Positions 5,603 through 11,080 of a DNA stretch of 11,080 nucleotides are shown piece after piece. The position numbers and the translations under genes were made by a program. The notes under the pieces were generated by a model. The model was not told the origin of the DNA. It saw only the letters and a list, made by a program, of their open reading frames with translations, and did not search any database. Origin of the DNA: CAVRTJ01 sp046704825 (GTDB lineage Bacteria; Acidobacteriota; UBA4820; DSQY01); assembly GCA_046704825.1 (NCBI GenBank), contig JBJKRE010000179.1:1-11080 (forward strand), given 5' to 3'. The stretch's first letter is position 1, and every line of letters starts with the position of its first letter.

Positions 5603-8187
5603 GAGAGGCCATTCTCAGGCACCTCGCCCGGATATGCGCACACGGGTACAAGTGGGTCTTTACGGGTGCGGCGCTCATCGTAGCCGGAGCCATTGCGCTC
5701 TTTATAGTAAAGCCCCCGCACATCCAGTCGGATATCCTCGACCTGTTGCCGAGGCACAATAAGGTCGTGGAGAACTTCAGGATGGCCACGGAGGACTTCA
5801 AGAGTCTGGACTACCTGTTCATCGTCCTTCGAACGAAGGACCCCAAGGGCCATCCCATCGAGAACTACGAACCCTTCGCCGACGAGATGGCCGCAGGCCT
5901 GAAGAAGAGCGGCATGGTCGAGGGCGTGGAATACAAGCTTCAGGACTACGAGGGGCTCGTAGACACCATGTTGCCGTACACCCTCCTGTACCTGTCTCCG
6001 TCGGACCTGCACGAGGTGGCGGGACGATTCAGCGACGCCCGCATAGAAAAACAGATGGCCTTCAACCGCCAGCTCATCTCGAACCCCGCCTCGCTCATGA
6101 CGAAGCAGATCATCCAGTACGACCCCTTCGGGCTCTTTCCCGTGCTGAAGAAGCACTTCATGGGGAAGACCCGCCAGCTCAAGATCGACCTGTCTGACGG
6201 GTACTATCTCTCCAGGGACGGGACCTCGCTGCTCATGATCGTCCGCCCCAACAGGCCGGCGCAGGACATCCCCTTCGGCAAGAAGCTGATGGCCTACGTC
6301 ACGGCGCTCGAGAAGAAGACCCGGGGGGAGTGGAAGCAGGACACCGGGCAGTCGGCCCCCTTCCTCAGCGTCCAGTACGGCGGAGGCTACCCGATCGCCC
6401 AGGACGACGCGAACCTCATCAAGCGCGACGCCGTGGTCAACACCGTGAGTTCGGTCATCCTGGTGATGCTGGTCTTCATCTGGGCCTTCAGGCGTAAGAG
6501 CGCCCTCGTCTACGGGTGGCTCCCGCTGCTTTTCGGCCTCATCCTCACGTTCGCCGTGGCGCACCTGATCGGAGTCACCATCAACAGCCTCACGGCCGGG
6601 TTCGGGGCACTCCTGATCGGGCTGGGGATCGATTTCTCGATCGTCATGTACGGGCGGTACATCGAGGAGCGCAACAGCGGCAAGAACGTGGAAGAGAGCA
6701 TTTCGACCATCATGGGGAACACGGGCAAGGGCGTGATGGTGGGTGCCGTAACGACGGCTTTCACCTTCGCCGCACTGCTCCTGACGTCGTTCACCGGGAT
6801 GCAGCAGGTGGGGATATTCACGAGCCTGGGCATCCTGTTCTGCGCGGCGAGCGTCTTCGTACTGCTCCCGGCCATGCTGTACCTGCACCACGTGCACAAG
6901 ACGAAGAAGGGTATCGAGCCTTCCTTCCACATGCACGGTTTCGGGTTCCAGGTCGTCGCACGCTGGTCCCACCGGAACCCCAGGTGGACGCTGGCCATAG
7001 CGGGCCTGCTCACCGTTGTGATGGGCGTCTCGGCCCTGGGTATCAAGCTGGAAGACAACATCCAGAACCTAAGGAGTCCCAACAACAGGGGCATAGCCGT
7101 CACAAAAGAGGTTTCCCGGGAATTCGGGGCTTCGCTGACGTATATGATGGCCGTAGTGGATTCGACCTCTCCGCAGTGCGTTCTCGAAGACTCTCACAAG
7201 GTCGTGGACGCCATCGGGCCCTACCTGAAATCGGGGGACGTCCTCTTCACGGACAGCCTGACCACCTACCTGCCCTCGATCAAGACGCAGGACGAGGTGC
7301 TGAAGGTCCTCCACAAGGACCCCGGGGGCGAGTTCTCCTACGACAGGATTCACTCGGCATTCACGAAGGCGTGCGACAGGTACGGGTTCAACGTGGACTA
7401 CTTCGCCCCCTACCTGAAGAATCTGCGCAAGATGCTGGACCCGTCGGGGCCGTTGACCTACGAAGACCTGGAGAAGGGGCCGCTGGCTCCGCTTGTGTCC
7501 CGTTTCATCGTCAAGAAGGGACCGGACCACTACAGGGGCGTCGTCTACCTGTACATCCCGTCCGAGTTCAAGCGGTTCGCACCCCAGGGGCTGGTGCGGA
7601 CGGTGGAGGACGCCGTCCCGGGGGCCCGCGTCGTCGGCATCAACGTGCTGAGCAAAGTCCTCAGGGGGCAGATCAAGAAAGACGCGCTGCTCGCCTTCGT
7701 GGTGGGCAACATCGTCGTCTTTCTGATCATCATCCTTGATTTTCGCAACGTGCGCCTGGCTTTCTTTGCGCTCGTCCCCCTGGCGGTCGGACTGGTCTGG
7801 ATGCTGGGGACCCTGAGGCTCCTGGGTGAATCGCTGAACATGATGAACATATTCGTCACCACGCTCATACTGGGCATAGGCTCCGATTACGGCATCCACT
7901 TCGTGCATCGATACATGGAGGAAGACGGGCACGACATGACGAGGGTCATCCAGGAGATAGGGGTTCCCATCGTCATCGCGGCCCTGACCACCATCGCCGG
8001 CTTCGGTTCCATGTCCCTCTCCTCCTATCCGGGCTTGAGGAGCATGGGCTACGTGTCCCTGCTGGGGACCGTCTACTGCATGCTGGCGACGCTCACGGTC
8101 CTCGTGGCCCTCCTGACGGTCGTGGACAGGCGCAAAGGACCGCGGAAAGGGGACAAGGCGGAATCCGGGATCGACGAGGGATCCTGA
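5599..8187 (+). CDS. MMPL/RND superfamily exporter
   Basis: An 862-residue transporter with the duplicated RND layout: one membrane helix (about 17-37), a large periplasmic loop (38-275), five more helices (about 280-435), a second helix-loop half starting at about 461, a periplasmic loop (about 483-690) and a final helix bundle (about 693-846). The fourth helix of each half carries the expected acidic residue: D345 in LIGLGIDFSIVMYGRY and D763 in LILGIGSDYGIHFVHRY, likely the proton-coupling sites. Length and layout fit the MMPL family, whose known members move lipids; HpnN-type hopanoid transporters are a close match in size. No hopanoid gene is visible here, so the cargo is unassigned. The GTG start forms a GTGA overlap with the DUF502 gene and has AAAGGGAG upstream. 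A lipid cargo would suit the pgsA neighbour. Confidence 0.92.
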   Translation: MREAILRHLARICAHGYKWVFTGAALIVAGAIALFIVKPPHIQSDILDLLPRHNKVVENFRMATEDFKSLDYLFIVLRTKDPKGHPIENYEPFADEMAAGLKKSGMVEGVEYKLQDYEGLVDTMLPYTLLYLSPSDLHEVAGRFSDARIEKQMAFNRQLISNPASLMTKQIIQYDPFGLFPVLKKHFMGKTRQLKIDLSDGYYLSRDGTSLLMIVRPNRPAQDIPFGKKLMAYVTALEKKTRGEWKQDTGQSAPFLSVQYGGGYPIAQDDANLIKRDAVVNTVSSVILVMLVFIWAFRRKSALVYGWLPLLFGLILTFAVAHLIGVTINSLTAGFGALLIGLGIDFSIVMYGRYIEERNSGKNVEESISTIMGNTGKGVMVGAVTTAFTFAALLLTSFTGMQQVGIFTSLGILFCAASVFVLLPAMLYLHHVHKTKKGIEPSFHMHGFGFQVVARWSHRNPRWTLAIAGLLTVVMGVSALGIKLEDNIQNLRSPNNRGIAVTKEVSREFGASLTYMMAVVDSTSPQCVLEDSHKVVDAIGPYLKSGDVLFTDSLTTYLPSIKTQDEVLKVLHKDPGGEFSYDRIHSAFTKACDRYGFNVDYFAPYLKNLRKMLDPSGPLTYEDLEKGPLAPLVSRFIVKKGPDHYRGVVYLYIPSEFKRFAPQGLVRTVEDAVPGARVVGINVLSKVLRGQIKKDALLAFVVGNIVVFLIIILDFRNVRLAFFALVPLAVGLVWMLGTLRLLGESLNMMNIFVTTLILGIGSDYGIHFVHRYMEEDGHDMTRVIQEIGVPIVIAALTTIAGFGSMSLSSYPGLRSMGYVSLLGTVYCMLATLTVLVALLTVVDRRKGPRKGDKAESGIDEGS

Positions 8188-8221
8188 GCGTCCCGCTGAA
8201 CCGTTGCGAAAAGCGGCTCTT

Positions 8222-8227
8222 TAAAAT
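8222..8227 (+). promoter_or_regulatory. Candidate -10 box before larE
   Basis: TAAAAT in the 78-base gap between the MMPL gene and larE, within the only AT-rich patch there. No clear -35 lies at 16-18 bases, so the larE-tat genes may instead be read through from upstream. A loose stem (CCGCT/AGCGG, 8193-8216) followed by CTCTTTA could be a weak terminator for the preceding operon. Confidence 0.3.
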
Positions 8228-8265
8228 ACATTGGAACTTGGGCCAGCGCCCCGGGAGATGCGGTG

Positions 8266-9111
8266 ATGCCGGATTCGGACTGCCTCGAAGAAAAAGTCGA
8301 AAAGCTGCACGGCATCCTGGAAGAGATGAAGGCCGGCGCGCTCGTGGCCTTCTCGGGTGGAACGGACTCGACGCTTCTGGCCTACGAAGGCGGCGAAATC
8401 CTCGGCGAAAAGTGCGTGGCCGTGACGGCGGATACGCCGACCCTCCCCCGGGAGGAGTTGGATGCGGCGGCGGCGTTCGCCGTCAGGTACGGACTGAGGC
8501 ACCAGGTCCTCCGGACCGAAGAGATGTCGAATCCCCGTTTCGTCGCCAACGACGCGTACAGGTGCTACTACTGCAAACAGGAACTCTTCGGCAGGATGAA
8601 GCGTCTCTCGGGGGAGTTGGGGCTTCCGTGGATCCTTTTCGGCGCCATCGCGGACGACGCCGGCGACTGGCGTCCCGGAATGGATGCCGCAAGAGAGGCG
8701 GGCGTGAGGGCGCCGCTGCTGGAGGCCGGGTTCGGGAAGGCAGACGTCAGGGAGCGTTCCCGTCGGCTGGGGCTGCCGACGTGGGACAAGCCGGCGAGCG
8801 CATGCCTGTCCTCGCGCTTCCCGACGGGGCGGCCCATCAGCCTGGAGGACCTCTCCCGGATCGAGCGGGCCGAGGCCGAACTCCACGGTCTGGGGTTTGC
8901 GCAGTGCCGCGTCAGGCTCTTGGGCGATTCGGCGCGGATCGAAGTGGAGCGCGCGGAACTGGCCCGTCTTCTGGAGGAAGGCGTGCGCCAAAGGGTCTGC
9001 GGGGCCTTGAAGAGGCTAGGTTTCCGGTTCGTCACCGTGGATATGGAAGGCTTCAGGTCGGGGAGCCTCAATCCCTTGCATACGGAGAAACCCCATGGGA
9101 TCCGTCGGTAG
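8266..9111 (+). CDS. larE: ATP-dependent sacrificial sulfur transferase LarE-like protein
   Basis: LarE adenylates the carboxyl groups of a pyridinium dicarboxylate mononucleotide and adds sulfur while making the nickel-pincer cofactor of lactate racemase and related enzymes. The 281 residues match the family. SGGTDSTLL (30-38) is the PP-loop ATP site (SGGVDS in many homologues). RCYYCKQELF (99-108) gives C100 and C103, and DKPASACLSSRFPTG (175-189) gives C180, at the family's sulfur-donor position. The CxxC plus C180 resembles LarE types reported to hold a [4Fe-4S] cluster rather than sacrifice one cysteine; this is inferred. The DD-x-x-D-x-RPG motif is present (130-138), but the preceding residue is isoleucine where asparagine is common. 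ATG at 8266 follows GGGAG by eight bases; a GTG lies just before it. The end overlaps tatA by 17 bases. No larA, larB or larC is in the window. Confidence 0.9.
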   Translation: MPDSDCLEEKVEKLHGILEEMKAGALVAFSGGTDSTLLAYEGGEILGEKCVAVTADTPTLPREELDAAAAFAVRYGLRHQVLRTEEMSNPRFVANDAYRCYYCKQELFGRMKRLSGELGLPWILFGAIADDAGDWRPGMDAAREAGVRAPLLEAGFGKADVRERSRRLGLPTWDKPASACLSSRFPTGRPISLEDLSRIERAEAELHGLGFAQCRVRLLGDSARIEVERAELARLLEEGVRQRVCGALKRLGFRFVTVDMEGFRSGSLNPLHTEKPHGIRR

Positions 9112-9466
9112 TCCTGAAATCCTCGTTATTCTCCTGATAGCCCTGCTTCTGTTCGGTCCGCAGAAGCTGCCCGAGATGGGCAAGTCCCTGGGTAAGGCCA
9201 TCCGGGAGTTCAAGAAAGCGACCGCCGATCTGCAGGACACCATCGAAAGGGAAGTCGAGGACCTCAAGCAGGACGTGAAGGAACCGGCGAAAGAGACGCC
9301 GCGTCCCAAGGGCGCCCTCCCGTCGCCGAAGCCCCGGCCGGTGTCGGAGACGGCGCCGGAAGAACCGGTTCGGCCCGCGGCCGAACCGGAAGCGGGCGAT
9401 GCGGAAGCGACGGCTGGCGTGAAGAAGGACGACGCCATACCGGGACCCCCGGAGGGCAGGGGCTGA
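9095..9466 (+). CDS. tatA: Twin-arginine translocase subunit TatA/TatB family
   Basis: A pore or scaffold subunit of the Tat system, which exports folded proteins. Residues 1-7 (MGSVGSP) precede one short membrane helix (about 8-20), the FGPQKLPE hinge (20-27) and an amphipathic helix (about 24-45, KSLGKAIREFKKATADL). The tail (about 62-123) is acidic, proline-rich and probably disordered. The FG-P hinge and LGKAIREFKK favour TatA, but E8 at the membrane face is a residue more typical of TatB, so a bifunctional TatA/B is possible; no second TatA-like gene lies in this cluster. ATG follows GGAGA by six bases and overlaps larE by 17. Its stop shares one base with the tatC start (TGATG), indicating coupled translation with its partner. 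Confidence 0.92.
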   Translation: MGSVGSPEILVILLIALLLFGPQKLPEMGKSLGKAIREFKKATADLQDTIEREVEDLKQDVKEPAKETPRPKGALPSPKPRPVSETAPEEPVRPAAEPEAGDAEATAGVKKDDAIPGPPEGRG

Positions 9467-10224
9467 TGGAAGCCGACAAGGCGGCAAGCCGGGGCGAGAT
9501 GACCTTTCTTCAGCACTTCGAAGAGCTGAGGATGCGCATTTTTCGTGCGTTCTACGGGCTGGCGGTCGCCTTCTTCATCGTGTACTTCTTCATCAACAAG
9601 ATCATGGCCATCCTGGTGGCCCCGTACTACAAGTACCTCCCGAAGGGGCAGCAGAGCCTCACCTACACGGGCGTTACGGAGGTGTTTTTCGTCTACATGA
9701 AGATAGCCGCCGTGCTCGCGATCGTGGTGGCCTCGCCTTGGATTTTCTACCAGCTCTGGGCCTTCATCGCGCCGGGCCTCAAGAAGAAGGAGAGACGGTG
9801 GGCCCTCCCCTTCGTCCTGGCGACGTCGGCCTTCTTCATCTCCGGGGTGGTTTTCTGCTACTACATCGTCCTGCCTTTCACCTTCCGGTTCTTCTTCCAG
9901 TACAACGAAGGGTTCACGAACATCGTGACCGTTTCCTATTTCTGGAACTTCGAACTGATGTTCCTCCTCGGCATCGGCCTCACATTCGAGACGCCGATCC
10001 TCATCCTTCTGCTGACGCGTCTGGGAATCGTATCCACTTCGACCCTGCTGAAAAAGTACAAGTGGGCGATCCTCATCGCGTTCATCGTGTCGGCGGTGAT
10101 CACGCCCTCGGGAGATCCCGTTACCCAGACGATCGTAGCGGTGCCCATTATCATTCTGTACGGCCTGGGCGTCTTCATCTCGTGGTTCTTCCGCAAGCGG
10201 CCGGAGCGTGCGGAAAACGACTGA
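9466..10224 (+). CDS. tatC: Sec-independent protein translocase TatC
   Basis: The six-helix inner-membrane receptor that binds twin-arginine signal peptides. The 252 residues are the normal length. The N-terminal signature HFEELRMRIF (17-26) is present. In the first cytoplasmic loop, YQLWAFIAPGLKKKERRW (95-112) contains F100 and E109, which align with the signal-peptide contacts F94 and E103 of E. coli TatC. GLTFETPI (171-178) carries the conserved in-membrane glutamate E175. ITPSGDPVTQ (212-221) matches the loop before helix 5, with one extra glycine relative to TPPD-type sequences. Membrane helices lie at about 26-46, 75-98, 112-136, 163-186, 199-212 and 221-242. It follows tatA with a one-base overlap. 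No Tat substrate is encoded in the window, so the cluster is probably general-purpose. Confidence 0.97.
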   Translation: MEADKAASRGEMTFLQHFEELRMRIFRAFYGLAVAFFIVYFFINKIMAILVAPYYKYLPKGQQSLTYTGVTEVFFVYMKIAAVLAIVVASPWIFYQLWAFIAPGLKKKERRWALPFVLATSAFFISGVVFCYYIVLPFTFRFFFQYNEGFTNIVTVSYFWNFELMFLLGIGLTFETPILILLLTRLGIVSTSTLLKKYKWAILIAFIVSAVITPSGDPVTQTIVAVPIIILYGLGVFISWFFRKRPERAEND

Positions 10225-10228
10225 TCTG

Positions 10229-10237
10229 TGCTAGAAT
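10229..10237 (+). promoter_or_regulatory. Extended -10 promoter before the receiver-PilZ gene
   Basis: TGCTAGAAT, an extended -10 element (TGn plus TAGAAT), begins five bases after the tatC stop. No good -35 is present, as is common for extended -10 promoters. The predicted start is about 10243-10245, giving a leader of roughly 80 bases to the GTG at 10324. Confidence 0.45.
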
Positions 10238-10252
10238 CACCCTCAACACCAT

Positions 10253-10281
10253 GTGTGCAGAAGCGTGTGTAACCGAGTGTG
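10253..10281 (+). repeat. Three GTGTG direct repeats at exact 12-base spacing
   Basis: GTGTG occurs at 10253, 10265 and 10277, the second and third extending to GTGTGT. It lies in the leader between the predicted start site and the receiver-PilZ gene. The spacing is close to one helical turn. It could be binding sites on one DNA face, an RNA-level element or chance. Confidence 0.5.
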
Positions 10282-10323
10282 TGCGTACCGGTCTGGACGC
10301 GATGTTGATTGCGGGGGCGGACG

Positions 10324-11040
10324 GTGAGAATCACGGCGGTGATTGAGGATGAAGAGTTCGAAACCCTGAAGCGGGCGGTGACCGAATGGCAGCCCGACTT
10401 ACCGAAGATCGAGCGGTACGGGAGCGACCTTGAGGCCGTTCAGGGCATGTACATCCAGGGGGTTCCCGATCTGCTGGTGATCGATCTCGACATGCAGGCC
10501 GTCATCGGCCTGGAAACGATCCGTGCGCTCAGGCAGCAGGACGGTTTCGAGGGCCTCCCGATCATGGTCATCTCCGACCAGGAGGTCAAACTCGCCGCGC
10601 ATTCGGCCGGAGCGGGCCTCTTGCTGGCGCGGCCCATCGGAGAGGAGACGCTCAGGCAGGCCATCCGCTTCGTCATGAGTTCCGCGCCGACGGGGCCGCT
10701 GCCGGGGAACGCCCGGCCGGAGCCCAAGGCGCCCGCGTACGAGAACCGGAAGGCCATCCGCAAGCGCTTCGAAACTGCGTGCATCGTCTCTACGCTCGGG
10801 CAGAAGTTCAAGGGGCTCATAAAAGATATCTCTCTGTCTGGCGCGCAGATCGTACTGACGGGGGACCTGGAACTGAACTCGCTCATCACCCTGATCATCG
10901 GGGTCCCGGGGACGCTCCCGCTGAAGGTCATCCAGTTCAAGGCGCGCATCGTGCGCCGCACCAAGGCGGGTTACGGCGTGGCATTCAGGCAGATGGACAC
11001 GGACACGCGCGCCTTCGTCATCAGCTACACGCAAAAATAG
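10324..11040 (+). CDS. Receiver-like domain fused to PilZ domain (candidate c-di-GMP effector)
   Basis: A 238-residue protein in two parts. Residues 1-118 resemble a response-regulator receiver: acidic residues E8/D9 after strand 1, putative phospho-acceptor D54 in LLVIDLDM, S84 in IMVISDQ and the strand-5 end LLLARPI. The invariant lysine there is replaced by arginine (R103), and the usual proline after the acceptor (MP) is glutamine. A Gly/Pro/Ala linker (119-140) leads to a PilZ domain (about 141-238) with both cyclic-di-GMP motifs intact: RKAIR (142-146) and DISLSG (168-173). Probable role: cytoplasmic effector linking c-di-GMP to motility, secretion or envelope output. The GTG chosen follows GGGGGCGG and starts the receiver fold at once; a TTG at 10309 would add five residues. 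It stands after tatC with its own candidate promoter. Fold call firm; phosphorylation uncertain. Confidence 0.88.
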   Translation: MRITAVIEDEEFETLKRAVTEWQPDLPKIERYGSDLEAVQGMYIQGVPDLLVIDLDMQAVIGLETIRALRQQDGFEGLPIMVISDQEVKLAAHSAGAGLLLARPIGEETLRQAIRFVMSSAPTGPLPGNARPEPKAPAYENRKAIRKRFETACIVSTLGQKFKGLIKDISLSGAQIVLTGDLELNSLITLIIGVPGTLPLKVIQFKARIVRRTKAGYGVAFRQMDTDTRAFVISYTQK

Positions 11041-11080
11041 GCAGGAAGACTCCCCCCGGCGGGCGGTCGAGGGGTGCAAC

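Noticed and set aside
5455..6972. Long minus-strand open frame (505 codons) opposite DUF502 and the MMPL gene
   Set aside because: Its product is low-complexity, rich in His/Arg/Asp/Glu, and has no recognisable fold, while the plus strand encodes clear families. High G+C in wobble positions commonly leaves such antisense frames open.
6516..7739. 407-codon plus-strand open frame inside the MMPL gene
   Set aside because: It is an out-of-frame reading of the transporter with Arg/Gly/Pro-rich composition and no ribosome site; the MMPL frame is unmistakable.
8231..8247. Possible sigma-54 (-24/-12) promoter before larE
   Set aside because: TTGG and GC elements are present, but their spacing is one base too long (GG-N11-GC instead of N10), and the flanking consensus is poor.
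11041..11080. Terminator after the receiver-PilZ gene
   Set aside because: Runs of C and G at the window end suggest pairing, but the stem is imperfect and the sequence ends before any T-run could be seen.

Overview
The window looks like ordinary chromosome of a high-G+C Gram-negative bacterium, most likely a member of the Desulfobacterota (former Deltaproteobacteria). That placement is inference. It rests on G+C-rich coding sequence with frequent GTG starts, a GAF-type sigma-54 activator, a DUF502 membrane protein, an MMPL-type RND exporter, a LarE-type sulfur transferase, and a small lipoprotein gene ahead of dapF. Genes are packed tightly, mostly with stop/start overlaps. There is no gene-free stretch over about 100 bases, and I see no mobile element, CRISPR array or phage gene.

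Layout. (a) Positions 1-1469, minus strand: a small operon of an LptM-like lipoprotein, dapF (lysine/peptidoglycan precursor synthesis) and a fumarylacetoacetate hydrolase family gene cut by the window edge, each overlapping the next. A TATAAT box precedes it. (b) Positions 1470-1580: a divergent promoter region with a 22-base perfect GC palindrome. (c) Positions 1581-1966, plus strand: acylphosphatase, with a well-formed promoter inside its 3' end that appears to drive tRNA-Arg(CCT). (d) Positions 1994-8187: five genes in one run, a YfgM-like TPR membrane protein, a GAF-AAA+-Fis sigma-54 activator, a PgsA-type phosphatidyltransferase, a DUF502 membrane protein and an 862-residue MMPL/RND transporter. 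Apart from 65 bases before pgsA, all junctions overlap by four bases. (e) Positions 8266-10224: larE, tatA/B and tatC, again overlapping. (f) Positions 10324-11040: a receiver-PilZ protein behind an extended -10 promoter and a leader carrying 12-base-periodic GTGTG repeats.

The theme is the cell envelope: lipoprotein, peptidoglycan precursor, phospholipid headgroup synthesis, lipid-type RND export, a translocon-associated TPR protein and Tat export, with a sigma-54 activator and a PilZ protein as regulators. I do not see a clearly new multi-gene system. The points most worth a second look are the LptM-like gene upstream of dapF, the activator embedded in a lipid/envelope operon, the altered receiver domain on the PilZ protein with its repeat-bearing leader, the LarE with three candidate cluster cysteines and no lar partners in view, and the GC palindrome between divergent promoters.
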